From: JAGIBJ01 sp032119595
Lineage (GTDB): Bacteria > Actinomycetota > Thermoleophilia > Solirubrobacterales > Solirubrobacteraceae
Direction: 5' to 3'
DNA: 64,000 bases
NCBI GenBank assembly: GCA_032119595.1
Contig: JAUMBQ010000001.1
Location: 551,696-615,695 of the forward strand
Shown: positions 25,372-34,334 of the stretch, one piece after another
Numbering within the stretch: position 1 is the stretch's first letter
Layout: each line of letters begins with the position of its first letter
The notes under the pieces: model-generated
Told to the model about the DNA's origin: nothing
Seen by the model: the letters and a program-made list of their open reading frames with translations, nothing else
The model's database searches: none
Program-made: the position numbers and the translations under genes

Positions 25372-25471
25372 TCGTTCCGGGCCACGTCGCACCGCAAGGG
25401 CGGCGGACGGCACCGCGACCTTGGCGGAGAACCGCCGCTTGCGGGGACCGCCGCCGCGACATGATCGGCGA

Positions 25472-26209
25472 GTGTTCGCGCCGCCCGTACCAGCCACTCC
25501 ATGGGAGCTCGGGCCACGAGCGGTGCGCGTGTTCGTCGCCGTCGCGCTCGTCTCCGTCACGGGCCTCTTCTGGCAAGCCCGCCAGGAGCGCCTGAACGAC
25601 CCCCTCGACCAGGCCGCCCGCGGCGAGATCACCGCGGGCTCGCCGCAGTCGTTCCTGCGCTCGGCGCGCTTGCGGGCCGGGCTCGACGGGATCGCGGCCA
25701 AGGCGCCCCGGGACGCCGCGATCTTGAATCTCACGATCGCGCCAACAGAGCTCACCGCCACGCTCCTGCGTGCCGATGGCTCCGAGCTCTACGCCTCGGT
25801 CGACGCGGCCCTCACCACGCAGGTGCGCCCGGCGCCCAATGCCCTCGACGGGCACGGCCTCCCGTTCGCGTCGATCCCGGCCGACGCTCCCGAGCGTTTC
25901 CTGCGCGTCGCCGGCCGCAAGTTGGCCCTGCACTCCCAATATCTCGAGCGCCTGTCGCTGAACGTGATCCAGAGTCCAGGCCAGCAGCCGTACTGGCTCG
26001 CGACCTACACCCATCCGCCGCTCAAGAACGAAGCCATGGCCGCACTCGACGGGACCGACGTGCGCTACGTCGGCGAGCCGAGCGCGGCGCAGCGCGCCGA
26101 GGCCCGAGCGGTCGAGCGCCGGTCCGCCGCCGCCGAGAAGGCATCCATCGCCGCCGCCACACAGGCCGGCATCGACGCCCAGCGTCGCCTCCAGGAGCTC
26201 ACCCGATGA
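25472..26209 (+). CDS. Single-pass membrane protein, function unknown
   Basis: 245 residues from GTG 25472; an upstream in-frame ATG 25421 would add a basic stretch with no ribosome site. One membrane helix (about 18-35) with a mostly extracytoplasmic domain of about 200 residues ending in an Ala/Arg helix. By eye it resembles the protein at 28766-29455: both have an anchor, then xAARxE, a middle ADG/NG turn, and a late WxxxYTxP/WxxSWTPP segment. It overlaps the next membrane-protein gene by 4 nt. No known family recognised. Confidence 0.55.
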   Translation: MFAPPVPATPWELGPRAVRVFVAVALVSVTGLFWQARQERLNDPLDQAARGEITAGSPQSFLRSARLRAGLDGIAAKAPRDAAILNLTIAPTELTATLLRADGSELYASVDAALTTQVRPAPNALDGHGLPFASIPADAPERFLRVAGRKLALHSQYLERLSLNVIQSPGQQPYWLATYTHPPLKNEAMAALDGTDVRYVGEPSAAQRAEARAVERRSAAAEKASIAAATQAGIDAQRRLQELTR

Positions 26210-26676
26210 CCCGCATTCGCGTTTACGCCGGACTCGCCTTGATGGCGGCCTGCATCTACTTCGCCGTCACCGGCCTCACGGAACTCGTGCGCTACGGCAG
26301 TTGCTCCAGCGGCGGGATGTACGTGTCCCAGCGCGAATGCGCGCCTGGTGCCGGCTGGGACTTCCTGGCCGTCTTCGGTGGCACCTTCGGCGTCATCCTG
26401 AGCCTCTTCCTCACGGCCAGCAACCGAGCCGTCCAGGCCTGCATCGGGCTCGTCGCCGCCACGTTCGCCAGCTACTTCTTCGTGACCGCGTTCGGCGCCG
26501 ATCTCACCCCCGGCGGCTCGGTCACCACCCCGACTGCCATCGCCGGCACCGTCTGCACACTCATCGCGCTGCCACTCCTGGCGACCGCCATGCGGCAGCC
26601 CCGGGTCCCCGTCGACGCCGAACCCCTGCCCGGCCCGCCGATCGTGTTCGCGGCGGGCCCGAGCGGCCTGCGCTAG
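26206..26676 (+). CDS. Four-helix membrane protein, function unknown
   Basis: 156 residues with four membrane helices (about 5-25, 45-65, 72-92 and 105-122), and a first extracytoplasmic loop carrying two cysteines in GSCSSGGMYVSQREC that could form a disulfide. ATG 26206 overlaps the upstream stop (ATGA), so it is co-translated with the single-pass protein. No family recognised. Confidence 0.6.
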   Translation: MTRIRVYAGLALMAACIYFAVTGLTELVRYGSCSSGGMYVSQRECAPGAGWDFLAVFGGTFGVILSLFLTASNRAVQACIGLVAATFASYFFVTAFGADLTPGGSVTTPTAIAGTVCTLIALPLLATAMRQPRVPVDAEPLPGPPIVFAAGPSGLR

Positions 26677-26803
26677 ACGCTCAGGCCGCTCAGGGCGTGC
26701 AAACGTGTCCGAAAACGACACGCCACACGCCCCATGCCACGCCGCGTGCGCCATCTCTCGCGCGCGAGCGGACCGCGGGCCGCTTGCGGACGAGTCGCCC
26801 TTC

Positions 26804-26809
26804 TACAAT
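26804..26809 (+). promoter_or_regulatory. -10 box of leaderless mrp transcript
   Basis: TACAAT ends 6 nt before ATG 26816; there is no Shine-Dalgarno between them. Transcription would begin at or just before the start codon. This decides ATG 26816 against the upstream in-frame ATG at 26705. Confidence 0.55.
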
Positions 26810-26815
26810 GCCCTC

Positions 26816-27952
26816 ATGGCCGACACCGTCTCCCTTCCTGCTGAGGATCAGATCCGCGAGGCCCTCAAGGGCGTGATCGATCCGGAGCTGAAGCGCTCGG
26901 TCGTCGAACTCGGGATGGTCCGCTCCGTCGACATCGCCGAGACCGGCCACGTCGCCGTGAAGATCTCGCTCACCACGGGCGGCTGCCCACTCAAGGGCAC
27001 CTTCACGACCGACACCAACGAGCGCGTCATGGCCGTCCCCGGCGTCACGTCCGTCGACGTCACGTTCGACGTCCTTTCCCCCGAGGAGAAGGACGCGCTC
27101 AAGAAGAAGCTCGGCATGCCCGGCGGCCTCCCGACTGGCGCCCTCGCGACGATCGGCTCGATCCTCTGCATCGGCTCGGGCAAGGGCGGCGTCGGCAAGT
27201 CGTCGCTCACCTCCAACCTCGCCGTCGCCCTCGCGCGCGAAGGCAAGTCGGTCGGCGTGCTCGACGCCGACGTGTGGGGCTATTCGATCCCGCGCATGTT
27301 CGGCCTCGGTGGCCAGAAGCCGCCGGTCAACGCCGAGCGCAAGATCGTGCCGCTTGAGGCGCACGGCGTGAAGATCATGTCGATCGGGTTCTTCGTGGAA
27401 GAAGACTCGGCCGTCGTCTGGCGCGGCCCGATGCTGCACAAGGCCCTCACACAGTTCCTACAGGACGTTGCCTGGGGCGATCTGGACTTCCTCCTGATCG
27501 ACCTGCCGCCGGGCACCGGCGACGTGTCGATGACGCTCGCCCAGCTCGTCCCGCAGTCCGAGTTCGTGCTCGTCACGACCCCGCAGGACACCGCGCAGAA
27601 GGTCGCTCGGCGCGCCGCCGAGATGGCCGACAAGGTCTCCATCCCTGTCGCCGGAGTGATCGAGAACATGGCCGGCTTCGTGACGCCCGGTGGCGAGCGC
27701 TTTGAGATCTTCGGCCGTGGCGGCGGTCAGGCCCTCGCCGACGAGATCGACGTCCCGCTGCTCGGCTCCGTGCCAATCACCATGCCGCTGCGCGAGCAGG
27801 CCGACGCGGGCGAGCCGATCGTCTCCGTCGACCCGGACGATCCCGCCTCGCAGGCGATCCGCTCCGCGGCCCGCGGGCTCATCGCGATGGCGCCCGTGCG
27901 CGTCGTCCCGGCGCCCGAGCCGGTCGGCATGTCGCTGCCGATGGCCGGCTAG
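26816..27952 (+). CDS. mrp: Mrp/NBP35 family ATPase (Fe-S cluster carrier type)
   Basis: 378 residues. An N-terminal DUF59/MIP18-like domain (1 to about 95) carries the conserved Cys in TTGGCPLKG. The C-terminal ParA-like P-loop domain has a deviant Walker A GSGKGGVGKSS (120-130), LDADVWGYSIPRM, and LLIDLPPGTGDV. Mrp/ApbC proteins load Fe-S clusters onto apo-proteins. The late CxxC pair that binds the cluster in ApbC is replaced here: after ENMAGFV comes TPGGE. I believe this is common in actinobacterial Mrp but cannot check. It appears monocistronic, with a leaderless start. Confidence 0.9.
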   Translation: MADTVSLPAEDQIREALKGVIDPELKRSVVELGMVRSVDIAETGHVAVKISLTTGGCPLKGTFTTDTNERVMAVPGVTSVDVTFDVLSPEEKDALKKKLGMPGGLPTGALATIGSILCIGSGKGGVGKSSLTSNLAVALAREGKSVGVLDADVWGYSIPRMFGLGGQKPPVNAERKIVPLEAHGVKIMSIGFFVEEDSAVVWRGPMLHKALTQFLQDVAWGDLDFLLIDLPPGTGDVSMTLAQLVPQSEFVLVTTPQDTAQKVARRAAEMADKVSIPVAGVIENMAGFVTPGGERFEIFGRGGGQALADEIDVPLLGSVPITMPLREQADAGEPIVSVDPDDPASQAIRSAARGLIAMAPVRVVPAPEPVGMSLPMAG

Positions 27953-27960
27953 TCACGACC

Positions 27961-27977
27961 CCGCCCTCAGCGGGCGG
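27961..27977 (+). terminator. Hairpin after mrp
   Basis: CCGCCC (27961-27966), 5-nt loop, GGGCGG (27972-27977), 8 nt after the mrp stop. Probable intrinsic-type terminator without U-run. Confidence 0.5.
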
Positions 27978-28028
27978 TCCGTCGAGTTCAGCCCTTCACG
28001 TTCGAGGCGGCGTGCCGATCAACCAAGC

Positions 28029-28769
28029 GTGACGCCCTACGATCCGCCACGGAGCGCTGAGCCCACCGACCTCGGTGAACTCGGCCGCTCCACCGGCTTG
28101 GGTGAGCAAGGGCGAAGCCGTCGGCAGCGCCGCAGGCGGCCGCCTCGCCAGCACCGGCCTCGCCACACGGGCGCTCGAGCAGCGGCGACGGTCGCCAAGC
28201 TCGCCGCGTCGGTCGCGATCATCGCCGGAACGGCGTTCTTGATCGCCCGCCAGTGGGACGAGGTCGTGATCCCCACACCGAGCGCTGAGGCGGTGCGACA
28301 GCGCCGGAACACCCTCGATGCGGAGGCCGAGCGCGACGCCAAGAACGCCATCCGGAACCAGTTCAGCGCAGAGGTCGTGAGTGAATGGATCGAGGCACTT
28401 GGCCCCACGCTGGAGTCCAAGCAGGTCGGGCGGATCACGATCGTCCGCGAGGCCAGCATGGTCGCGCTCTACCGGGTGCCTGGCGGGTCCAAGCTGGCGA
28501 TCGGGGGGCGTTCGGCGTTCGACTCCGATGAACCCATCGCCGGCCCCACCGTCACCCTCGACGATGTCAATCCGCTCGCCCCGCACCGGATCCTGCTGAC
28601 CGCCCGTACCCTGGGCGCGCCCTTCCGAGCACCCTTCTCGTCGCTAACGCTCCGCGCGACCGGACCCGGCCGCGACCAGCTCCAATGGCGCGCGGTGTGG
28701 GGCGGCGAGGTACCCGCGGAACTCGTCGCTAACCAGGACGGCATGCACGTGCGGGTGGTGGGCGGATGA
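28029..28769 (+). CDS. Single-pass membrane protein, function unknown
   Basis: 246 residues from GTG 28029. A proline- and arginine-rich cytoplasmic N-terminus (1-60) precedes one membrane helix (about 65-82). The extracytoplasmic domain contains a helix with VVSEWIEALGP and a beta-rich second half. No family recognised. The next gene starts in its stop codon region (ATGA), so the two are a translationally coupled pair, like 25472/26206. Confidence 0.55.
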   Translation: MTPYDPPRSAEPTDLGELGRSTGLGEQGRSRRQRRRRPPRQHRPRHTGARAAATVAKLAASVAIIAGTAFLIARQWDEVVIPTPSAEAVRQRRNTLDAEAERDAKNAIRNQFSAEVVSEWIEALGPTLESKQVGRITIVREASMVALYRVPGGSKLAIGGRSAFDSDEPIAGPTVTLDDVNPLAPHRILLTARTLGAPFRAPFSSLTLRATGPGRDQLQWRAVWGGEVPAELVANQDGMHVRVVGG

Positions 28770-29455
28770 CCCCGTGGTGGATCGGGCGCGCCGCCAACAG
28801 CCTGCTTATCTTGTCGATCTCACTGGCCGTCGGCATCGCGTGGACATCGCCCCACCTCATTCGGCACGCCCTGCATCCCCCGAAGGCCCAGCCGGAAGAC
28901 ATCGCCGCCGCCGTCGACGTCGCGGCGCGAGAATCCTCTGCCCCCACGGTGAGCAGCGCAACCGTCCTGCGGCGATTCCAGCCACGCCGCATCGACACGG
29001 CCTTTCAGCAGGCCTTCACCAACGCGGGACCGCTTCGCGACTTCACCGACTTGCACCTCGACCACGCTGGCGTCGCGAGCGTTCAGGGGGTCACCAAGGC
29101 AAGGAACGGCTCAGTGCGGGACCTGGACCAACTCACCGGGTGGTTCTTCAGCGACGACCCGCACCACGTTTATGGCTGGTCGGGACCCCGTGGCTCGATC
29201 GGCAACTCGCTGAGCCAGCGCCCCTTCCGCCGCTCCGCAATCGATCCCGGGGCACCGCTTCGCATCTTGAACGCCGCTGCCGCGTCGGGGCTCGACCCCG
29301 CCGATCTCACGCTCTTGCGCTTCGCCCGCAACCCGGGCGGTCTCCTGACCTGGACCGCGAGCTGGACTCCGCCCCGTGGCCGCCCGGAGCTGCGCTACGC
29401 CGCCACCGACGGCACCTTGATCAAGGCTGACGAGGCCACGATGCCGCCTCGCTGA
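28766..29455 (+). CDS. Single-pass membrane protein, function unknown
   Basis: 229 residues: membrane helix (about 9-28), then an extracytoplasmic domain with two repeats of a beta-alpha type that each end in a Lys/Arg-Asn/Asp-Gly turn (GVTKARNGS, YAATDGTL), reminiscent of PepSY-like small domains. The fold guess is tentative. Similar in plan to the product of 25472-26209. Convergent with the LLM oxidoreductase gene. Confidence 0.55.
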   Translation: MTPWWIGRAANSLLILSISLAVGIAWTSPHLIRHALHPPKAQPEDIAAAVDVAARESSAPTVSSATVLRRFQPRRIDTAFQQAFTNAGPLRDFTDLHLDHAGVASVQGVTKARNGSVRDLDQLTGWFFSDDPHHVYGWSGPRGSIGNSLSQRPFRRSAIDPGAPLRILNAAAASGLDPADLTLLRFARNPGGLLTWTASWTPPRGRPELRYAATDGTLIKADEATMPPR

Positions 29456-29520
29456 CGGGGAGCGCTTGAGGCCCAGCCGCTCGGCGCCAACCGGGACGGA
29501 ACCGCCGGCACTGCGAGCGC

Positions 29521-30444
29521 TCAGCGGGCCGCGAAGCCCGCCAACTCCAGCGCCGCGGCCGCGGCGTCGAGGGCCTCTTCGACCTCGTCGGCGGACGCCG
29601 ACGGGAGGCGCACCAGGCCCCGATGCAGGCCCATCTCGGCGTAGGCCTCCAGCGATGGCTGGTCGAGGCGGATGTTGTAATACGTGACCGGCAGCGGCGC
29701 GCGGCCGTCGGCGGCGCAGCGCGCGTGGAGTTCCTCGACGCGCGGCCGGAGTTCGTCGATGCCGCCGGGCGCGCGCGGCAGCCAACCGTCGCCATAGGCC
29801 AGGACGCGGTCAAGCACTTTCGGGCCGTCGCCACCGAGCAACACCGGAATGCCGGTCGGTGCTGACTTCGCCTGGTCGCCCGGACCGTCGCCTTCCGCAC
29901 TGGCCACCATCGAAGCCGCCGCACCGAGTCGCTGGACCGGCTTGGGCCAGCTCCACACTTCGTGGAACTTCACGTGAGCGCCGTCGTACGAGGCGACCTC
30001 GTCGCGCCAGAGCGCGCGCATCGCTTCGACGTGTTCGCGGAGATGCCCGAAGCGGCGGCCGTACTCCACACCGTGGTTGGCGAGCTCCTGTTCAAGCCAG
30101 CCGGCGCCGACCCCGAGTTCCACGCGCCCGCCCGACAGGAGGTCGAGCGAAGCGAGCGCCTTGGCGGTCACGAGCGGCTCGTGCTGCGAAGCGAGCATGA
30201 CACTCGTGCCCAGCCGCAAGGTGGCCGTCGCGGCGGCCGCCGCGGTCAGCGCGACGATCGGATCGAGCGTGCGCATGTACGCATCCGGGAACGTCCCCCC
30301 CGGATACAGCTCGCCGAGCGCGGCCGGGATGTGGGTGTGTTCGGTCACGAAGATCGACTCAAAGCCACGGTCCTCCGTGAGCCGCGCAACGACCCCGGGA
30401 AGGACCGAACGATCGGTCAAAGCGATGGCGACACCCACGAGCAT
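29521..30444 (-). CDS. LLM-class F420-dependent oxidoreductase
   Basis: 307 residues of the luciferase-like monooxygenase TIM barrel: GFESIFVTEHTHIP, TATLRLGTSVMLASQHEP, LDLLSGGRVELGVGAGW and IPVLLGGDGPKVLDRVLAYGDGW. These are landmarks of actinobacterial F420-dependent oxidoreductases. Substrate unknown. The start is ATG 30444 at the first barrel strand (MLVGVAIALT); the frame runs open to 31338 only because it shadows the divergent phosphotransferase gene. The divergent start is 54 nt away, so regulation may be shared. Confidence 0.85.
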   Translation of the reverse strand: MLVGVAIALTDRSVLPGVVARLTEDRGFESIFVTEHTHIPAALGELYPGGTFPDAYMRTLDPIVALTAAAAATATLRLGTSVMLASQHEPLVTAKALASLDLLSGGRVELGVGAGWLEQELANHGVEYGRRFGHLREHVEAMRALWRDEVASYDGAHVKFHEVWSWPKPVQRLGAAASMVASAEGDGPGDQAKSAPTGIPVLLGGDGPKVLDRVLAYGDGWLPRAPGGIDELRPRVEELHARCAADGRAPLPVTYYNIRLDQPSLEAYAEMGLHRGLVRLPSASADEVEEALDAAAAALELAGFAAR

Positions 30445-30498
30445 CGGGCCATCGTACGGGTTCCCTGAATGGTCACGAAACGGTACGTTTCTATTGCT
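30445..30498. promoter_or_regulatory. Divergent promoter of the 11-gene biosynthetic unit
   Basis: This 54-nt gap must carry promoters for both the LLM gene and the 12-kb unit. TTCCCT (30461) and TACGTT (30484-30489) with 17 nt between give a weak plus-strand candidate, 9 nt before ATG 30499. No clear ribosome site precedes the ATG, so a leaderless message is possible. Confidence 0.35.
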
Positions 30499-33249
30499 AT
30501 GAACACCCCACGCCATCGGCATTTGTCCCAGTCGACGGCGTCCTCTCCTCCCGTTCCCTCCGGCGCCGGCGGCAAGGGCGACCACCTGATCCTCCTGCAA
30601 AAGGCAGGATTCCGGGTACCTCCGTTCGGGGTGGTGGAGACCGGTGCACTCGACCGCGTCCTCCACGTGGGGGGCCTCGGCGAGTCCATCGAAACGGTCC
30701 TTGACGGCCTGTCCGCAGAGGGAGCGGATCAGGCCGCGGAAGCGATCGAAAAGCAGTTCGGACTTTTGGAACGAGATTCCAAAAGTCGGGCCGCCATTGT
30801 TGGCGCGTACACACTCGCCGGCGGCGGATCGGTCGCCGTGCGCTCGTCGGCCGTCGGGGAAGACGGCGCGGATCACTCCTTCGCCGGGCAGGGCAGTTCG
30901 TTCCTTCACGTCCGAGGCGAAGACGAGGTCGTCCGCCGCGTGGTGGACTGCTGGGCCTCGGCCTGGTCCTCCAGGGCTCTTCAGTACCGGCTGCTGCACG
31001 GCCTTCCACTCCAAGGCATCCGCACCGCGGTCGTGATTCAGCGGATGGTGGAAAGCGACGTCAGCGGCGTGCTCTTCACGGTGAACCCCACCACCGGCAC
31101 GAACGAGCTCGTGGTCAGCGCGGTCTACGGCCTTGGCGAAGGGCTCGTCTCCGGCCAGGTCGACGCCGACACGATCACGCTCGCCCGCCGCGACGGCCGC
31201 GTGATGCACACGCAGCTCGGCGAGAAGGAAGAGCGCGTCGAGCGAGATTCCGACGGCTCGGGCATTCGCAGCGTTCCCGAGAGCGACGCACGACGCAAAG
31301 CCCTCGCGCTCAGCCCCGCCCAGCTTCACGAGCTGCACCGCACCGGGCTCGCCATCGAGGCTTCGTTCGGTGGTCCGCAGGACATCGAATGGGCGTTCGA
31401 AGGCACCGACCTCTTCATCCTGCAGTCGCGCCCCGTCACCGCGCTCGGCGGCGCCGCCCCGGCCCTGCAGTCGAGCGTCCCGCCGAGCCCCTCACCGTAC
31501 CTGCGCCTCTGGGACAACGCCAACATCGTCGAGAACTTCGGCGAGATCACGGCGCCGCTCACGTTCAGCTTCGCCAATCACATCTACGGCGTCGTGTACC
31601 TGGACTACTGCCGCGTGCTCGGCGTGCCCGCCTCGCAGCTCCAGAAGATGGCCCCGTGGACCCGCCACATGCTCGGCCAGTTCGACGGGCGCGTCTACTA
31701 CAACGTCCTGAATTGGTACATGGTTTTGCGCCTCGTGCCGCTGCCGTCGGTGCAGCAGAAGGTGCTCGCGGCAACGGCCGGCATCCGGGAGGCGACGCCC
31801 GAGATCACGGCGATGCAGCGCCCGTTCGCCAGCCAGCCGCGCCTGGAGCGGCTGATCCACGCCCGCACCTACGTTGGCTTCACGTACCGCTTCTTCACCG
31901 CCAAGCGCACGGTCCGCACGTTCCTGGATGAGTTCAACGGGTTCTACGCGGAGTTCGAGCAGACCGACACGACCGGCCGCGCCGCACACGAATCCTGGGC
32001 CGCGTACGAGGAGCTCGAAGCGTGGATGTCGGTGCGATGGGGGCCGACGGCGGTCCTGGATGCCGTCATCAGTCTGTCGCTCGGCGTGCTCTACGGACTG
32101 ACGCAGAAGTGGCTGCCGGATGCTCCCGAGTGGTTCCTGTGGCAGTCGATCAAGGTCGACGACGACCGCGTTGAGTCGGCGATGCCGGCCGAGCGGATCA
32201 CCGCGATTGCCGGCCGGGTCCGCCAGGACGCCGCCCTCTCCGCGCTGGTGATCGGCGCGGCCGTCACGACGCTTCAGCACGTCGTCGAGGCCAGCGACCT
32301 GCCCGGCGCAGCGTGGCTCCGCGACGAACTCGAGCAGTACCTCGTCGACTTCGGCGACCGCGCCCTCAACGAGCTCAAGCTCGAGGAGCCGGACCTTCGC
32401 GAGGACCCGTCGATCGTGTGGTCGATGCTGCGCGACGCCGTCGTGCTGCCGGCCGCACCGAGCGCCGCCGCACCGGCCGGCGCCGAGATCCAGAGCGCCG
32501 ACCAATACCTAAAGGGCAAGCTGAGAGGCCCGAGGAAGCTGCTCTACGGCGTCGTGCGCCGCAAGGTGCAGGCGACGTTGATGTCCCGCGAGAACGTGCG
32601 CTTCGCGCGGTCGCGTGCCTTCGCGATGGTGCGCCGACTCCTGCGCACCGTCGGCGAGGATCTCGCCGCGACCGGTCACCTCGCCGAGCCGCGCGATGTG
32701 TACATGATCCGCCTTGAGGAGCTGCGCGGCGTCTTCCACGGCACGACCGACCCCGGTGAACTCCGCGGCCTCGTCGAGCTGCGCCGTCGCCGCCAGGCCG
32801 AGCAGCGCGCCGCCGGCCCGCCGCCGCCCCGCTTCTACACCGAGGGCCTCCCACCCGAGGGGTCGCTCATCGAAGACGTCGAGGAGTTCGATGGCCTCGG
32901 ACTCGTCGATGGCGTCCTGCGCGGGCGGCCGTCGTGCCCGGGGATCGTCGAGGCCGAAGCCCGCGTCGTCGACGCACCGCGCGACGTGTCCGGCCACGTG
33001 CTCGTCGCCTACCGGACCGATCCCGGCTGGGTCGGCGCACTGTCGTCGGCCTCGGCGCTCCTGATCGAGCGCGGCAGTCCACTCACGCACGTGGCGGTCG
33101 TCGCCCGCGAACTCGATATCCCCACCGTCGTCCAGATTCCCGGCCTCACCAAGGTGGTCGAGACCGGGATGCGCCTGCGCGTCGACGGCGCCGCCGGCAC
33201 CATCCAAATGCTCGACGAGCCGGCCCCCGCCGCTCAGGAGACTCCATGA
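30499..33249 (+). CDS. Dikinase-type phosphotransferase (ATP-grasp + phosphohistidine domain)
   Basis: 916 residues (ATG 30499; ATG 30469 possible). The N-terminal ATP-grasp domain has GGKGDHLILL, VAVRSSAVGED, HSFAGQGSSF, VSGVLFTVNPTTG and IEWAFEGTDLFILQSRPVT. A middle helical domain of about 450 residues is unlike known ones to my eye. The C-terminal swivelling domain carries the phosphorylated histidine (His864) in RGSPLTHVAVVARELDIP, then VDG. The PEP/pyruvate barrel of PEP synthase or PPDK is absent. This is the plan of rifampicin phosphotransferase: ATP gives AMP, and a phosphoryl goes via His to a substrate hydroxyl. It is first in the 11-gene unit, so it may phosphorylate a pathway intermediate. 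Confidence 0.75.
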   Translation: MNTPRHRHLSQSTASSPPVPSGAGGKGDHLILLQKAGFRVPPFGVVETGALDRVLHVGGLGESIETVLDGLSAEGADQAAEAIEKQFGLLERDSKSRAAIVGAYTLAGGGSVAVRSSAVGEDGADHSFAGQGSSFLHVRGEDEVVRRVVDCWASAWSSRALQYRLLHGLPLQGIRTAVVIQRMVESDVSGVLFTVNPTTGTNELVVSAVYGLGEGLVSGQVDADTITLARRDGRVMHTQLGEKEERVERDSDGSGIRSVPESDARRKALALSPAQLHELHRTGLAIEASFGGPQDIEWAFEGTDLFILQSRPVTALGGAAPALQSSVPPSPSPYLRLWDNANIVENFGEITAPLTFSFANHIYGVVYLDYCRVLGVPASQLQKMAPWTRHMLGQFDGRVYYNVLNWYMVLRLVPLPSVQQKVLAATAGIREATPEITAMQRPFASQPRLERLIHARTYVGFTYRFFTAKRTVRTFLDEFNGFYAEFEQTDTTGRAAHESWAAYEELEAWMSVRWGPTAVLDAVISLSLGVLYGLTQKWLPDAPEWFLWQSIKVDDDRVESAMPAERITAIAGRVRQDAALSALVIGAAVTTLQHVVEASDLPGAAWLRDELEQYLVDFGDRALNELKLEEPDLREDPSIVWSMLRDAVVLPAAPSAAAPAGAEIQSADQYLKGKLRGPRKLLYGVVRRKVQATLMSRENVRFARSRAFAMVRRLLRTVGEDLAATGHLAEPRDVYMIRLEELRGVFHGTTDPGELRGLVELRRRRQAEQRAAGPPPPRFYTEGLPPEGSLIEDVEEFDGLGLVDGVLRGRPSCPGIVEAEARVVDAPRDVSGHVLVAYRTDPGWVGALSSASALLIERGSPLTHVAVVARELDIPTVVQIPGLTKVVETGMRLRVDGAAGTIQMLDEPAPAAQETP

Positions 33250-34334
33250 CCCAGCCCGTCACCGACGATCGCGCGGCCCGGCTCCAGGCCCGGCTGCTCG
33301 ATTACCACGAGCAAGACATGGCGGCCGTGCTCGACCTCGTCGACTACCTCCGTGAGGATGGCGACACGGTGATCGCGGGTGGCTCGCTCTCGATCGACCA
33401 GGGGAACCGCGAGAGCGACCTCGACATGGTGCTCGTCGGCCCGACGACGAAGACGTCGGCGGTGCCGCTGGAGCATTGGGTCGGCACGCTGCGCGTCGAT
33501 GCCTGGACCCGCAACACCGGCGACGTCGATGCCCTCTTCTTGCAGGCCGAGGAGGCCCTTGCGTCCGACGGCCCGCTGCTCAATGCATTCGGGAACGCGG
33601 TACAAGAGCAGCAGCTCAAGCTCCTGCATCGCATTGCCTTCGGGGTCCTCATCGAGGGGCCGCCGATCCGTCCGGCGACGCAGCGCGGCCCGAGCGAACT
33701 CGCCCGCGACCTTCTGACGCGTGAGTACGCCGAGCGGGCTCGGGAGTCGGCGATGGTCGCTGGCCTCGCGCTCGTCGCTGGCCGCGACATGACGGCCGCG
33801 ACGATCGCCCGCGTCGCCGTCGAAGAAGCCCTGCACTCGGTCCTTCACGGCCGTGGCGCGCCGTTCAGTGGCGACAAGTGGCTGAGCGAGCAGCTCGTCG
33901 GAACGGGCGACCTCGTCGCGCTCCACGAAGAGGTGGCCGTGTTGCCGGCCCGCGGGGAGCCTCTGGCCCCGTTCACGGAGCGCGCTCTTGCGATCGCGGC
34001 CGGCCTGCTCGGCATCGATCTGGCTCCGGCGGCCCTCGGGCCCGACCTCGCCTGGGCCTACGACGGCCTCGCGCTCATGCCCCTCGGCGGACGCAAGATC
34101 CTCGCGTCGCGCCCGCACGGCACCGCGTGGGAACTCGACGCCGACGAAGCAGCGGCCTGGACAGCGCTGTCAGCGTCGGCCGAAGACGGCCGGTTCGACC
34201 ACCCTCAGGCCGATGCGGCGCAGGCCGCGCTCTGCGTGAAGCTCTACGAGCAGGGCGTCCTAAAGCTGGCCTGGAAGTGCGGCGTGCCGCTGGATTCCCT
34301 GACCGACCCTGCCACCGCTGGGAGCCTCCGATGA
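33246..34334 (+). CDS. Nucleotidyltransferase-fold protein
   Basis: 362 residues, starting in the previous stop (ATGA). The N-terminal part shows the DNA-polymerase-beta-type nucleotidyltransferase signature: GGS at 45-47, then SDLDM with Asp58 and Asp60, and a third carboxylate Asp85 in LRVDAW. All three metal ligands are present, so NMP transfer to a hydroxyl or phosphate is plausible. A helical middle (about 140-260) and a compact C-terminal domain resemble the layout of antibiotic nucleotidyltransferases. Substrate unknown; the setting suggests a pathway metabolite rather than RNA. Confidence 0.6.
   Translation: MTQPVTDDRAARLQARLLDYHEQDMAAVLDLVDYLREDGDTVIAGGSLSIDQGNRESDLDMVLVGPTTKTSAVPLEHWVGTLRVDAWTRNTGDVDALFLQAEEALASDGPLLNAFGNAVQEQQLKLLHRIAFGVLIEGPPIRPATQRGPSELARDLLTREYAERARESAMVAGLALVAGRDMTAATIARVAVEEALHSVLHGRGAPFSGDKWLSEQLVGTGDLVALHEEVAVLPARGEPLAPFTERALAIAAGLLGIDLAPAALGPDLAWAYDGLALMPLGGRKILASRPHGTAWELDADEAAAWTALSASAEDGRFDHPQADAAQAALCVKLYEQGVLKLAWKCGVPLDSLTDPATAGSLR

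Noticed and set aside
24006..25517. 503-residue Gly/Arg/Leu-rich ORF on the minus strand
   Set aside because: It is the reverse of the repetitive histone-like gene; the composition is an artefact of reading Ala/Lys/Thr codons backwards.
30445..31338. N-terminal extension of the LLM oxidoreductase frame
   Set aside because: It overlaps the N-terminal ATP-grasp region of the divergent phosphotransferase; the barrel begins at ATG 30444.
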